Source: Dyadobacter sp. CY343
GTDB lineage: Bacteria > Bacteroidota > Bacteroidia > Cytophagales > Spirosomataceae
Length of the DNA: 64,000 nucleotides
NCBI RefSeq assembly: GCF_021390335.1
Contig: NZ_JAJUXK010000001.1
Span: 1,426,001-1,490,000 of the forward strand
Direction: 5' to 3'
Shown here: positions 1 to 9,349 of the stretch, piece after piece
Layout of the letters: each line of letters opens with the position of its first letter
How positions within the stretch are numbered: position 1 is the stretch's first letter
The notes under the pieces: generated by a model
Database searches by the model: none
Told to the model about the DNA's origin: nothing
The model's input: only the letters and a program-made list of their open reading frames with translations
Program-made: the position numbers and the translations under genes

Positions 1-243
1 TACTGGCTGGGCGAACCTTACTGGGGGAAAAATATCGCTACGGCCGCATTGATTCAGATGACCGACTGGATCTTTCAAAATACCTCTGTTACCAGATTGT
101 TTGCGGGTGTATTTGAAACAAATAGTGCTTCCAAACGTGTGCTCGAAAAGGCAGGGTATAAGCTGGAAGCAATTCATCACAAAGCCATTATCAAAAACGG
201 AGTTGTATTAGATGAACATTTGTTTGTCAGGCTCGCTTTGTGA
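1..243 (+). CDS. GNAT-family N-acetyltransferase, C-terminal fragment (truncated by window edge)
   Basis: The reading frame is open from base 1 to the TGA at 241-243 and its start lies outside the window. The visible 80 residues contain the GNAT acetyl-CoA-binding segment (PYWGKNIATAA, the R/QxxGxG/A-like loop followed by a helix) and the typical late GNAT strand with NSASKRVLEKAGY, in which the Asn-Ser-xx-Ser pattern and 'EKAGY' mark the family. The substrate is unknown; ribosomal-protein or small-molecule acetyltransferases of the RimJ/RimL type share this ending. It precedes cmk by 135 bp on the same strand with a promoter-like box between them, so it is probably a separate transcript. Confidence 0.85.
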   Translation, partial: YWLGEPYWGKNIATAALIQMTDWIFQNTSVTRLFAGVFETNSASKRVLEKAGYKLEAIHHKAIIKNGVVLDEHLFVRLAL

Positions 244-301
244 TTATTTCTTTTACAATTAAAAACTTCGCTGAAAAAAAACCTCGGCTAGTACTTTCCT
301 C

Positions 302-309
302 TATTTTTG
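302..309 (+). promoter_or_regulatory. Bacteroidota -7 promoter-like box upstream of cmk
   Basis: TATTTTTG matches the TAnnTTTG -7 consensus used by the Bacteroidota primary sigma factor and lies 69 bp before the cmk ATG. No convincing -33 TTTG is visible about 20 bp upstream, so the call rests on one short box. Confidence 0.35.
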
Positions 310-378
310 CATAGTTCACGATAACTTCATTTCTGTTCCGTGCTTTTTTTTCGTGGTCAGAAATTACTTCACTAAACT

Positions 379-1095
379 ATGCCAAAAATCATTGTTGCAA
401 TCGATGGCTATTCCAGCTGTGGCAAAAGCACAACTGCAAAACAGGTTGCAAAGCAGCTCAACTATCCCTATATCGACACAGGCGCTATGTACCGGGCTGT
501 GACGCTCTATTTTATACAAAATCACATTACACTTACTAATCCGAAGGAAGTAGAACTAGCGCTTAATTCGATTCAAATTTCCTTCCGTCGCCACGCCGAG
601 TTGGGCCGCAATGATACTTATCTGAATGGTATTAATGTGGAAGATGAAATTCGGAAAATGTACGTTTCTGAAAAAGTGAGCGACGTGAGCGCGATTGCGG
701 AAGTCCGGCACGCATTGGTTGCGCAGCAGCAGCGAATGGGAAAAATGAAAGGCATTGTCATGGACGGGCGGGATATTGGTACCGTCGTTTTTCCGCAGGC
801 TGAACTGAAAATTTTCATGACCGCAGACCCGCTGATCCGCGCCCAGCGCAGGCAAACCGAGCTTTTGGAAAAAGGTGAGTTGGTAGGGCTGGCAGAAATT
901 GCCGAAAACCTGAAAATGCGCGATCATATTGATACGCACCGGGCAGAAAGTCCGCTCAGGCAGGCCCAGGACGCTATTTATATTGATAATTCACTGATGA
1001 CACTCGACGAGCAGGTGGAATTGGTAGTGCGCCTTGCCGACGAGCAGATAGGGCTTTCGCTACGTCGCCGAAATGCCAGCAAGATCCAGCAATGA
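379..1095 (+). CDS. cmk: Cytidylate kinase
   Basis: Phosphorylates CMP and dCMP to the diphosphates with ATP in pyrimidine nucleotide metabolism; cytosolic. The protein starts MPKIIVAIDGYSSCGKSTTA, with the P-loop GYSSCGKST near residues 10-18, followed by DTGAMYRAVTL and the MDGRDIGTVVFP segment around residues 128-139, both hallmarks of bacterial CMP kinases. At 238 residues it has the usual family length. The ATG at 379 is the first in frame. Its TGA overlaps the ATG of the downstream oxidoreductase by the ATGA arrangement, which indicates co-translation of the two genes. Confidence 0.95.
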   Translation: MPKIIVAIDGYSSCGKSTTAKQVAKQLNYPYIDTGAMYRAVTLYFIQNHITLTNPKEVELALNSIQISFRRHAELGRNDTYLNGINVEDEIRKMYVSEKVSDVSAIAEVRHALVAQQQRMGKMKGIVMDGRDIGTVVFPQAELKIFMTADPLIRAQRRQTELLEKGELVGLAEIAENLKMRDHIDTHRAESPLRQAQDAIYIDNSLMTLDEQVELVVRLADEQIGLSLRRRNASKIQQ

Positions 1096-2159
1096 CTTCA
1101 ACAGACTACGATTATTTGATTGTCGGGCAGGGGCTCGCCGGCACTTCGCTGGCTTTGCATTTGCTGGAAATGGGGAAAAAGGTATTAGTAGTCGGCGATT
1201 CTTCGATGCCCTCGTCGTCCAAAGTTGCAGCCGGAATATTCAATCCATTAACTGGGAAAAAGCTGGTAAAGACCTGGCTTGCAGACGATCTCTTTCCTTA
1301 CGCCCAAAAATTTTACGCTGATCTCGAAACCAGGCTAAGCTGCAAGCTGATTTATTCCACGCCCATTTTTCGTCCGTTCCGATCGATTGAAGAGCAGAAT
1401 ACGTATCTCGCTCAAACGGCCGACCCTTCCATTTTACCCTACATTGCCGCCGACAACCGAACTGATTTATCCCATTATGTCGAGTCACGCTTTGGTGGTT
1501 TGGAAGTGATCCAGGCGGGCTGGGTTGATCTGCCTTTGCTTCTGGAAAAAAGCAGGGAGTTGCTCTCTGAATTAGATAGTTATGCGGAATCCACATTCAC
1601 TCTTGCCGATCTTCGGGTTGAGCCTGAAAGTGTATTCTGGAAGGATTTGAGTTTTGGGAAGGTTGTTTTTTGTCAGGGGTTTTTTGGTGTAAATAATCCG
1701 TTTTTCGAGTGGCTGCCGTTTGCGCCGGTTAAAGGTCAGATCCTGGAAGTGGCCACGGATCAGGTATTGCCCGGTTATATTGTCAATCAGGGCATATTCA
1801 TGTTGCCGGTAAAGGAGCGTTCAATGCGGGTGGGAGCAACCTATTCCTGGGATCCACTCGACTGGGAAGCGACCGATTCGGGGACAGCAGAAATTAATGA
1901 AAAATTGGAAGCTTTGATCAGGATACCTTATCGGATTATAGCTGCCAGCGCGGGTGTGAGGCCCTCGGTAAAAGACCGTCGCCCGATGGTTGGTATCCAT
2001 CCGGATCATGCTAATGTTGCGATATTCAATGGGTTAGGAACGAAGGGAGTAACGCTCGGACCGTTTTTTGCGAGGCAGCTTGCGGAGCATCTTGAAAACG
2101 GCAAAGAATTGAATCCGTTAGTTAATATTCAGAGGTATTTTTCGTTATATTTCCGTTGA
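1092..2159 (+). CDS. FAD-dependent oxidoreductase (DAO family)
   Basis: A 355-residue member of the D-amino-acid oxidase/glycine oxidase-like fold. The N-terminus carries the dinucleotide-binding strand-loop-helix YDYLIVGQGLAGTSLALHLL, with a GxGxxG pattern and a following acidic/basic turn. The C-terminal part has VRPSVKDRRPMVGIHP and GLGTKGVTLGPFFARQL, the second FAD-contacting segment of DAO enzymes. The substrate cannot be read from sequence; an amine or amino-acid oxidase or a tRNA-modification (MnmC-C-like) role are possible. It overlaps cmk by 4 bases (ATGA) and is followed after 17 bases by a large secreted protein. Confidence 0.8.
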   Translation: MTSTDYDYLIVGQGLAGTSLALHLLEMGKKVLVVGDSSMPSSSKVAAGIFNPLTGKKLVKTWLADDLFPYAQKFYADLETRLSCKLIYSTPIFRPFRSIEEQNTYLAQTADPSILPYIAADNRTDLSHYVESRFGGLEVIQAGWVDLPLLLEKSRELLSELDSYAESTFTLADLRVEPESVFWKDLSFGKVVFCQGFFGVNNPFFEWLPFAPVKGQILEVATDQVLPGYIVNQGIFMLPVKERSMRVGATYSWDPLDWEATDSGTAEINEKLEALIRIPYRIIAASAGVRPSVKDRRPMVGIHPDHANVAIFNGLGTKGVTLGPFFARQLAEHLENGKELNPLVNIQRYFSLYFR

Positions 2160-2176
2160 AGTCAGCCTAAGCATTT

Positions 2177-5100
2177 ATGAGCATAAAACACATATACAGA
2201 TTAACCTTTTCGGTCGGTTTACTAGCGGTTTTAGGAGTTGTATCCCAGTCAGTTGCGCAACGCTATCCTTCTCAGGAAACATTTGGCAAAAACCGGATTC
2301 AGTACAAAACCTTCAACTGGAAGATTTTCCGGACCACCAACTTCGAAATTTACCACTATCAGGGTGGAACTGCGCTGGCCAAGTTGACTGCGCAATATGC
2401 TGAAAGCGAGTTCGATAAAATCACAGATATCCTTGGCTGGACTCCTTACAGCCGCGTTAAGATCTTCCTTTACAATTCTCCCGCAGAGCTGGAACAGAGC
2501 AATATGGGCCTGTCCACGCTCGATAACCTCAATGAACAAAAGCTGGACCTTTCGCAGTCGCGCGTAGAAGTGGCTTATACCGGTGATCAGGTTGGCTTTC
2601 GTAAAAAGCTGGTGAAGGATATCAGTTTGCTCTTTGTTTACGATATGCTTTACGGCGGCAATATGAAGGAGGCGCTGCAAAGTTCCTTGCTTCTGACGCT
2701 TCCTGAGTGGTTTATGTCAGGTACCGCGGCTTACATTGCCGACGGCTGGTCGCCTGAGCTCAACGATTACATGCGGGATTTTTTTAAAAACCGGAATGTA
2801 AGAAAGCCAACATTAATGACCGGAAATGACGCGACGCTGGTCGGGCAGTCGATTTGGAATTACATTGCCGAGCGCTACGGAAAGGACAAAATATCTGATA
2901 TTCTCAACCTTACCCGCATTATCCGCACCGAGCAGACCAGTATCACGAGTACATTGGGTATTCAGTCCTACAATCGCTTCCTGCGAGAATGGAAAGCTTA
3001 TTATCTCAATCAAAACAAAAATGCCGAGCAGTTTTATGCGGAGCCCAGCCCGTCGTGGAAATATAAGCTGAACGAATTCAACGTGTCGGACGCAAGTGCG
3101 GTGATCAAAATCTCTCAGGACAAAAAGTTTACCGCTGTCAGCGAGATCAAAAACGGCCGGTATCGCGTGTATATATTTGATAGTGAGAGCGGTTCGAAGA
3201 AAATTGTGCGTCAGGGTAAACTGGATCTGGTAGGTGGAAGAGCAAAAACACAACCTCCTTTGCTGGGCTGGTTCCGTAATAACCAACTCGCGATCCTCGC
3301 TACCGAAAACGATCGCAAGAATTTATATATCTATGAAAATATAGGTACCAAAAAGGTGAAGGTGAAGTTGAAACGCAATATCCGCGGACTTGACCAGATC
3401 GTGGATATGGACGTTTCAAATGATGGTACCATGCTCGCTGTCAGCGCCGACAAAGGCGGGCAGAATGACTTGTTCCTAATCAGCGTAGCCCGTGCTTCGC
3501 CGCTTGCATTAACTAATGACCTTTATGACGATCTTTCACCCAGGTTCGTTCAGGGTTCTTCCAGGAAAGTAGTGTTTTCTTCAAATCGTCCTGTTGACTC
3601 TGTGGGTACCGGCGACAAAGGAAATTATAAATCGATTTCTTCTCTGTATACGATATTCGAGCACGATGGTACGCCAAGGTCTTCCAATATGATCAAGCTG
3701 GTGCAAGGCGATGGAAAATCGAAAATCGTGCCTGTGTATGCTGATGCAACTGATATTGTCTATTTGTCAAATGGTAAAGGAGTGAATAATCTGTTCAGAT
3801 ATAACAGAGCTTCTTCTTCGACCTCGCAGCTTACCAATCACATTCAAAACATTCGTAACGCCGATGTCAACACCAAATCGGGTGGCGCGCTTGCGTACAC
3901 ATATTTGAACGATGGTTACTATGTAGCTGCGTACAAAAATTCATTCAATATTGACGCTGCGATCAATACCCCGGCATTGACCCCTGGTACTGCAACAGCT
4001 GCGGCGGCTGGCAGTGGTAATGCGTCGGCGCTACCAGATACTGCTGCAAAAGCGGCTCAGCAAGCATCCGAAACGCCGAAACTGGCTCTGAAAAATGGAG
4101 AGGTTGATACGGACAATTATGAATTCGACGAGGATGTTTTGAAATCCTTTGAATCGAGAAGAAACCGCGGAAGCTTCCCGACTACTCCGGGCGCATTGTC
4201 GCGACCGAAGGCGACGCGTGAGAATATCGCAATTAAAGGACCGACGAATTACAAAGGCTTGTTTATCACCAACGATGCCAGTTCCGACTGGCGCATCGAT
4301 CCGATCAGAGGATTCGGCTTCGCGCAGTCCATCTCGATGAATGACCTTTTGGAAAACCACGTGATCAAAGCCGGGGTATTCGTTTCGTCGAATTTCAGGA
4401 ACACCGATTTGTTTGGTGAATACATGAATAACACCTACCGCATCGATTTCGGTGCTCGTTTTGACCGCAAGAGCTTGTATGTAGATACGGAGGGTGCTCC
4501 TCAGAAATACAGGTTCAATCAGCTGATGTTCACGGCTTCCTATCCGTTTTCGACAACCAGCAGGTTCTCGTTATCGCCGATGTTTTCATCGACGCGGATG
4601 ATCGACGTGTACATATTGGCTAATCCGGATATGGCGTCCAATTATGGCGGGTTGCGGAGTGAATATGTATTTGATAATACGCGTGTGAATGGAATGAATA
4701 TGATGGAAGGTACGCGGTTCAAACTGCGGTACGATATGCATCAGGGGCTGACGAATGGAAATGAAAGTTTCAATCGGGTAAGTCTTGATTTCCGTCACTA
4801 TCAGAAAATTCACAGAGACCTGATCCTTGCGATCCGCGCAGCTGCCAGCCACTCGGGTGGAAAAGCGCCGAAGCAGAATATTCTGGGCGGAATGGAAAAC
4901 TGGCTCGGCAACAGAAAGGAAAATCGTACCGGCGAGAATCCGCTGAACTTCCAGAGAGATAACCGGGATATTTTCTTTGCTGATTTTGCTACTAATCTGC
5001 GTGGTTTCAATTTGAACAGGCTTTCGGGAACAAGTTATATGCTCGTGAATGCGGAGCTCCGTATTCCTTTGGTCAAATACCTGTATCGCGGCGCTATTAC

Positions 5101-5395
5101 TTCCAGCTTCCTGCGGAACTTCCAGATCGTCGGTTTCGGGGACATTGGGACAGCGTGGACAGGGAAGGGGCCGTTTAGTGAAAACAATAGTTTGAATACT
5201 CAGATCATTGGTACTGAGGATGATCCTTTCCGTGCGACAGTTACAAATTATAAAAACCCATATCTAATGGGCTACGGAATGGGTGTGAGAACGACATTAT
5301 TCGGGTTCTACGCCAAATTCGATTATGCCTGGGGCGTTGACAACGGTTACACGAACAAAGCAATTCCTTACGTAACATTAGGCTACGATTTTTAA
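2177..5395 (+). CDS. Secreted peptidase-MA-like/TolB-type propeller/outer-membrane barrel protein
   Basis: A 1072-residue envelope protein. Residues 1-28 form a signal peptide ending SVAQ. Residues about 30-280 resemble the peptidase-MA (gluzincin) domain, keeping the LPEWFMSGTAAYIADGW segment near 174-190 that normally reads LPxWFxEGxAEY, but the expected HExxH helix is replaced by DISLLFVYDML, so zinc catalysis is unlikely. Residues about 290-600 hold WD40/PD40-like blade repeats (for example VDMDVSNDGTMLAVSADKGG). An Ala/Thr-rich linker near 600-640 leads to a C-terminal barrel (about 700-1072) that ends YVTLGYDF, with the aromatic C-terminus expected of BamA/D15-like barrels. The function is unknown. 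It closes with a strong hairpin terminator. Confidence 0.7.
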   Translation: MSIKHIYRLTFSVGLLAVLGVVSQSVAQRYPSQETFGKNRIQYKTFNWKIFRTTNFEIYHYQGGTALAKLTAQYAESEFDKITDILGWTPYSRVKIFLYNSPAELEQSNMGLSTLDNLNEQKLDLSQSRVEVAYTGDQVGFRKKLVKDISLLFVYDMLYGGNMKEALQSSLLLTLPEWFMSGTAAYIADGWSPELNDYMRDFFKNRNVRKPTLMTGNDATLVGQSIWNYIAERYGKDKISDILNLTRIIRTEQTSITSTLGIQSYNRFLREWKAYYLNQNKNAEQFYAEPSPSWKYKLNEFNVSDASAVIKISQDKKFTAVSEIKNGRYRVYIFDSESGSKKIVRQGKLDLVGGRAKTQPPLLGWFRNNQLAILATENDRKNLYIYENIGTKKVKVKLKRNIRGLDQIVDMDVSNDGTMLAVSADKGGQNDLFLISVARASPLALTNDLYDDLSPRFVQGSSRKVVFSSNRPVDSVGTGDKGNYKSISSLYTIFEHDGTPRSSNMIKLVQGDGKSKIVPVYADATDIVYLSNGKGVNNLFRYNRASSSTSQLTNHIQNIRNADVNTKSGGALAYTYLNDGYYVAAYKNSFNIDAAINTPALTPGTATAAAAGSGNASALPDTAAKAAQQASETPKLALKNGEVDTDNYEFDEDVLKSFESRRNRGSFPTTPGALSRPKATRENIAIKGPTNYKGLFITNDASSDWRIDPIRGFGFAQSISMNDLLENHVIKAGVFVSSNFRNTDLFGEYMNNTYRIDFGARFDRKSLYVDTEGAPQKYRFNQLMFTASYPFSTTSRFSLSPMFSSTRMIDVYILANPDMASNYGGLRSEYVFDNTRVNGMNMMEGTRFKLRYDMHQGLTNGNESFNRVSLDFRHYQKIHRDLILAIRAAASHSGGKAPKQNILGGMENWLGNRKENRTGENPLNFQRDNRDIFFADFATNLRGFNLNRLSGTSYMLVNAELRIPLVKYLYRGAITSSFLRNFQIVGFGDIGTAWTGKGPFSENNSLNTQIIGTEDDPFRATVTNYKNPYLMGYGMGVRTTLFGFYAKFDYAWGVDNGYTNKAIPYVTLGYDF

Positions 5396-5437
5396 TTGTT
5401 TTGATAAGTATAAACTCAAATTAATACGGTTATTAAG

Positions 5438-5468
5438 ATGGCAGAAGATCACGTCTTCTGCCATTTTT
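5438..5468 (+). terminator. Rho-independent terminator
   Basis: A perfect 11-bp stem (ATGGCAGAAGA with TCTTCTGCCAT) with a 5-base loop is followed by a short T run. It ends the transcript of the large barrel protein and separates it from the PorP/SprF gene. Confidence 0.8.
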
Positions 5469-5505
5469 GGTATCTGTACAGCATTATTTACAAAATTTGA
5501 ACAGA

Positions 5506-6429
5506 ATGAACACACATTACACTTTGAGGAGATTTCTTATCGCAGCGCTCTTCCTGGCAACTGGCTGGCAGTCAGCATCTGCACAACGCGAGGTGCTTTA
5601 TGAACAATATGTTCAGAATCCGATGTCGATCAATCCGGGATTCACCGGTGTTCGCGAGGACTTTAATATGACGGCAATGTTTCGCCGGAAATGGATCAAT
5701 ATCCGGAACTCACCTTCGAGTCAGACTTTTGCGGCCGACGGTACCGTGGCGAATGGGAAATTCGGTATTGGTTTTCAGGCGCTCAACGATCAGACGAGTT
5801 ATTTTACAACAACCGGTTTCTCGGCCTCATTTGCTTATCACCTGGCTTTTTCTGATGATTGGAAACTCGGATTAGGTGCGCAGGGCGGGATTAATGTTCT
5901 GCCCGTGGCGGACCAATCGGGGTATCTGAGCAACAACCGCGCTTTGGGGACGTTTGGTATTGGTGCCTGGCTTCGGTCTGATCAATTATATATTGGTGTT
6001 TCGAAGCCGGAATTGCTAAGTCAGAGACTGGGGCAGCAGGCTGCGGTAAGTGTCTATCGCCGACCGCTCTATATTATGGCGGGAGGTAGCTATGACGTGG
6101 GCGACGAGATATTGATGTTGCCGCATGTTTTGTTTGTTCAGGAAAAAGATCGCAAACTGAGGTTTGACCTTGGTACGCGTTTTTGGTTTAGTGAAAAAGT
6201 GGGTATCGGTGCTTCCTACCGGATTGGCGGGGGGTACAGCGGATTTTCTTCCAATGTCGATTATCTGCAATTATCAGCCGAGGTCCAGGTGGGCCGGAAT
6301 GTGCGGCTGGGGTATTTTTACAGCACCCGCACAGCCGAGCAAATTTACGCCTCATATTCGGGTCCGAAGGGTGTTCACGAGCTTATGCTGAAATTTGTTC
6401 CAAACCCCAAAGGATTTCAAAAATATTAG
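5506..6429 (+). CDS. PorP/SprF-family type IX secretion system membrane protein
   Basis: A 307-residue protein. The ATG at 5506 is chosen because it begins a clean signal peptide (MNTHYTLRRFLIAALFLATG..SASAQ), while a longer frame would need a TTG inside the preceding terminator. After cleavage the sequence reads REVLYEQYVQNPMSINPGFTGV, the N-terminal signature of PorP/SprF proteins, followed by alternating beta-strands of an outer-membrane barrel. Members associate with type IX secretion or gliding adhesins such as SprB. This genome has at least one type IX cargo in the window (12265-14685). No partner adhesin lies next to it, so its specific cargo is unknown. Confidence 0.85.
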   Translation: MNTHYTLRRFLIAALFLATGWQSASAQREVLYEQYVQNPMSINPGFTGVREDFNMTAMFRRKWINIRNSPSSQTFAADGTVANGKFGIGFQALNDQTSYFTTTGFSASFAYHLAFSDDWKLGLGAQGGINVLPVADQSGYLSNNRALGTFGIGAWLRSDQLYIGVSKPELLSQRLGQQAAVSVYRRPLYIMAGGSYDVGDEILMLPHVLFVQEKDRKLRFDLGTRFWFSEKVGIGASYRIGGGYSGFSSNVDYLQLSAEVQVGRNVRLGYFYSTRTAEQIYASYSGPKGVHELMLKFVPNPKGFQKY

Positions 6430-6502
6430 TCCTGTGACCAATAGAAATGTTTTTCAATCAAGTTAAAAGGAGATTTTATTCGTAATCTTTACATAAGTCT
6501 CG

Positions 6503-6510
6503 TACCTTTG
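6503..6510 (+). promoter_or_regulatory. Bacteroidota -7 promoter-like box upstream of sucA
   Basis: TACCTTTG fits TAnnTTTG and lies 28 bp before the sucA ATG, the right distance for a short leader. It falls in the 109-bp gap after the PorP/SprF gene. The -33 element is weak. Confidence 0.4.
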
Positions 6511-6538
6511 TGCCACAAATGAAATAATCACTTTTGTG

Positions 6539-9301
6539 ATGGATAAATACACTTATATAGCTAATTCCGACGCCTCTTACATAGAGGAATTGTACAATTC
6601 CTACAAGCAAGATGCCACCTCAGTCGACGAAGGTTGGCAGAAATTTTTCGAAGGGTTCGACTTCTTCCAGAAGTATCCGATAAATGGAAACGGACACGCC
6701 AGCGCAGCCGCTTCCGGCAAAGAAGCTGCCACCGTTGGAAAGCCCGATCCTGGCAGAATACGCAAGGAAATGGAGGTGGTTCACCTCATCCGCGGATTCC
6801 GCTCACGTGGTCACTTAATGGCCACAACTAACCCGATTCAGAAGAGAAAAGACCGTCGGCCACAGCTGGAAATCACAGATTTTAATTTGGGTCCCGAAGA
6901 TCTTGAAACCGTTTTTGAAGCAGGAGTTGAGGTTTTTGGAAGACCGGCTACACTGAAAGAAATTGTAGAATCGCTTAAAACGATCTATACCAGAAATATC
7001 GGTTTCGAATATCTATACATCCGTGATCGCGAGCAAAAAAGCTGGCTGCGCAAGAAAATTGAGAAGGAAGCATTGCATATGGATTTCTCAGTAGATGAGA
7101 AAAAACATATTTTGTCCAAACTCAATGAGGCGGTAGTATTCGAAAATTTCCTGCATACAAAATACCTCGGCCAAAAGCGTTTTTCACTGGAAGGTGGGGA
7201 GACTACAATTCCAGCACTGGACGCGATGATCAACAAAGCCGCCGAGATGGGCGTGGTAGAAGTGATGATCGGAATGGCGCACCGCGGACGTTTGAATGTA
7301 CTAGCCAATATCATGCAAAAAACTTACGGCCAGATCTTTAACGAGTTCGAAGGTAATTTGCCTGATCAGGTTTGGGGAGATGGTGACGTGAAATACCACA
7401 TGGGTTTTGCAAGCCAGATCACCACGAAAGACGGTAACAAGGTACATTTGAAACTTGCACCAAACCCCTCTCACCTGGAAGCAGTTAATCCGGTGGTTGA
7501 AGGTTATATCCGCGCACGTGCTGACGGCATGTACGACAGCGATTACGATCGCGTTCTGCCTGTTCTGATCCACGGCGATGCGGCTGTTGCGGGACAGGGT
7601 ATTGTATACGAAGTAACTCAAATGTCGGCGCTGAATGGATATTACACAGGTGGTACCATTCACTTTGTGATCAATAACCAGGTTGGTTTCACGACCGACT
7701 TCATCGATGCGAGATCTAGTATTTACTGTACTGATATTGCCAAAATTGTTGACGCGCCGGTATTGCACGTAAATGGTGACGATCCGGAAGCGGTTGTTTA
7801 CTGTATGCGACTGGCTGTTGAATACCGCCAGAAATTCAATAAGGATATCTTTATCGATATGGTCTGCTACCGTCGTCACGGACATAATGAAGCAGACGAA
7901 CCGAAGTTTACACAACCGGTTCTTTACAAATCGATAGAAAATCACCAGAATCCGAGGGAAATCTATCAAAAAACCCTTGCAGAGCGTGGTGACATTGATG
8001 CGCAACTCGCAGCTAATATGGACAAAGAGTTCAAGCAGCTGTTGCAGGAGCGTTTGGATATGGTGAAGCAAAAAACATTGCCTTACACTTTACCAAAATT
8101 GGAACAGGAGTGGCATACACTGCGCAAGTCCAAACCGGAGGATTTTGAAAAGTCTCCCGAGACGGGCGTGCCGCTTGAAGTATTGCAGAAAATCGGTAAA
8201 GCGCTGACGACAACTCCGGAGAATTTTAACAGACTGAAACAAATTGATAAGCTCCTGAAAGATCGCGAGCAGATGATATTTGATAAAAAAGAAGTGAACT
8301 GGGCAACTGCCGAGCTGCTTGCTTACGGTTCTATCCTTGTTGAAGGAAATATTGTAAGACTAAGCGGACAAGATGTGCAGCGTGGAACATTCTCCCACCG
8401 TCACGCGGTGTTAAGGGATGTGGAAACGAACGCAGCTTACAACAGCCTCCAACACATTCAGGAAGGTCAGGGGCCTTTTATGATCTACAACTCGCTGCTT
8501 TCTGAGTATGGAGTTTTAGGTTTTGAATTCGGCTATTCCATGGCGAATCCGAATGCATTGGTTATCTGGGAAGCGCAGTTTGGGGATTTTGCAAATGGTA
8601 CCCAGGTGATCATCGATCAGTTTGTCACTTCAAGTGAAACCAAATGGGATCGCTGGACCGGGCTGGTAATGCTGTTGCCACACGGATACGAAGGCCAGGG
8701 ACCGGAACACTCTAATGCGCGTCCGGAAAGATATTTGCAGCTTTCAGCTAATTACAATCTGATCGTCGCCAATGTAACTACACCTGCCAACTTCTTCCAC
8801 TTGCTGCGCCGCCAGTTGAAATTCCCTTTCCGCAAGCCGCTGGTAGTAATGTCGCCGAAATCAATGTTGCGCCATCCGCTTTGTATCTCGCCAATGGACA
8901 GTCTCGTTAATGGCTCGTTCCAGGAAACGATCGGCGATACCTATGCGGATCCGAAGAAAGTGAAGAAAGTGTTGCTGTGTACCGGAAAGCTGTATTATGA
9001 ACTTTACGAAAGACAGCAGGCAGATAAGAGGGACGATGTCGCGATTATTCGTCTTGAACAAATGCACCCCTTCCCGCAAACGCAGGTTGATGCGCATTTG
9101 AATCAATATGCTGATGCAAAAGTATATTGGGTACAGGAAGAACCTTTCAATATGGGCGGATGGACGTTCATGTTGCGGATGTACAAAGGTGCTAAACCTC
9201 TGTCGGTAATTGCCCGTGAATCAAGTGCTTCGCCTTCTACCGGCTTCTCGAAAATTCATGCGAAAGAGCAGGCTGAGATTATTTCCAGAGCTTTTGAATG
9301 A
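6539..9301 (+). CDS. sucA: 2-oxoglutarate dehydrogenase E1 component
   Basis: Thiamine-diphosphate-dependent decarboxylase of the TCA cycle that oxidises 2-oxoglutarate and passes the succinyl group to the lipoyl arm of SucB. The 920-residue length matches full-size OGDH E1. Visible signatures are the N-terminal SYIEELYNSYKQD peptide that binds E2, MIGMAHRGRLNVLANI, HGDAAVAGQGIVYE, and the ThDP/metal segment GDDPEAVVYCMRLA followed by CYRRHGHNEADEP. The C-terminal part has LLPHGYEGQGPEHSNARPER. ATG at 6539 is preferred over the GTG three bases upstream. sucB follows after 48 bp, forming a two-gene operon; no E3 gene is present here. Confidence 0.97.
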   Translation: MDKYTYIANSDASYIEELYNSYKQDATSVDEGWQKFFEGFDFFQKYPINGNGHASAAASGKEAATVGKPDPGRIRKEMEVVHLIRGFRSRGHLMATTNPIQKRKDRRPQLEITDFNLGPEDLETVFEAGVEVFGRPATLKEIVESLKTIYTRNIGFEYLYIRDREQKSWLRKKIEKEALHMDFSVDEKKHILSKLNEAVVFENFLHTKYLGQKRFSLEGGETTIPALDAMINKAAEMGVVEVMIGMAHRGRLNVLANIMQKTYGQIFNEFEGNLPDQVWGDGDVKYHMGFASQITTKDGNKVHLKLAPNPSHLEAVNPVVEGYIRARADGMYDSDYDRVLPVLIHGDAAVAGQGIVYEVTQMSALNGYYTGGTIHFVINNQVGFTTDFIDARSSIYCTDIAKIVDAPVLHVNGDDPEAVVYCMRLAVEYRQKFNKDIFIDMVCYRRHGHNEADEPKFTQPVLYKSIENHQNPREIYQKTLAERGDIDAQLAANMDKEFKQLLQERLDMVKQKTLPYTLPKLEQEWHTLRKSKPEDFEKSPETGVPLEVLQKIGKALTTTPENFNRLKQIDKLLKDREQMIFDKKEVNWATAELLAYGSILVEGNIVRLSGQDVQRGTFSHRHAVLRDVETNAAYNSLQHIQEGQGPFMIYNSLLSEYGVLGFEFGYSMANPNALVIWEAQFGDFANGTQVIIDQFVTSSETKWDRWTGLVMLLPHGYEGQGPEHSNARPERYLQLSANYNLIVANVTTPANFFHLLRRQLKFPFRKPLVVMSPKSMLRHPLCISPMDSLVNGSFQETIGDTYADPKKVKKVLLCTGKLYYELYERQQADKRDDVAIIRLEQMHPFPQTQVDAHLNQYADAKVYWVQEEPFNMGGWTFMLRMYKGAKPLSVIARESSASPSTGFSKIHAKEQAEIISRAFE

Positions 9302-9349
9302 TAATTTCAATAAATTAAGATTTAATTCGACAACAAGATTGCAGATAAA

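Noticed and set aside
7301..8071. 256-residue open frame on the minus strand opposite sucA
   Set aside because: It lies wholly within the well-conserved sucA gene, lacks any family motif and has the amino-acid bias of an antisense shadow.
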